Below, one piece after another: positions 5,953 to 5,960 of a stretch of 5,960 bases of DNA (the first letter of the stretch is position 1; each line of letters begins with the position of its first letter). A model generated the notes under the pieces. It was not told the DNA's origin. It searched no databases and worked only from the letters and a program-made list of their open reading frames with translations. Where the stretch lies: the NCBI GenBank assembly GCA_003512125.1, contig DOSQ01000022.1, positions 1 through 5,960 on the forward strand, in the 5' to 3' direction. This DNA is from Acidaminococcaceae bacterium. GTDB taxonomy: Bacteria; Bacillota; Negativicutes; Acidaminococcales; Acidaminococcaceae. The translations under genes were made by a program, and so were the position numbers.

Positions 5953-5960
5953 TAATAGCA

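Overview
The window is an aromatic amino acid biosynthesis cluster on the + strand, followed by one gene for lipopolysaccharide assembly. The base composition is mid-range, and strong Shine-Dalgarno sites and tight gene spacing look Firmicute-like. The last gene, waaA (Kdo transferase), is only useful to a cell with an LPS-bearing outer membrane. Together these suggest a diderm Firmicute of the class Negativicutes (Acidaminococcus, Phascolarctobacterium, Megasphaera and relatives). This placement is an inference from gene content, not from a database match.

Layout: bases 1-113 are the 3' end of aroA (EPSP synthase), cut by the window edge. Then come aroC (chorismate synthase, 185-1306), pheA (fused chorismate mutase/prephenate dehydratase with an ACT domain, 1288-2427), aroE (shikimate dehydrogenase, 2503-3306), aroK (shikimate kinase, 3303-3812) and aroQ (type II 3-dehydroquinate dehydratase, 3932-4360). 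aroC/pheA overlap by 19 nt and aroE/aroK by 4 nt. The other gaps are 71, 75 and 119 nt. No strong terminator or promoter was seen inside the cluster, so it most likely forms one operon that begins upstream of the window.

The 272-nt gap 4361-4632 holds a long intrinsic terminator hairpin (4487-4538) that closes the aro operon. Downstream of it is a good extended -10 promoter (4550-4578) that should start waaA separately. A second, weaker promoter-like sequence lies just before the hairpin. waaA runs 4633-5952 and is complete; the window ends 8 nt later.

How the genes work together: AroQ dehydrates 3-dehydroquinate, AroE reduces the product to shikimate, and AroK phosphorylates it. AroA adds the enolpyruvyl group, AroC makes chorismate, and PheA commits chorismate to phenylpyruvate and so to phenylalanine. 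DAHP synthase and dehydroquinate synthase are not in the window. All catalytic residues I could place from memory are present, except for a few variant positions in AroK and WaaA noted below. I found no mobile element, CRISPR array, RNA gene or clearly new system; this is an ordinary housekeeping region with a few regulatory details worth checking.
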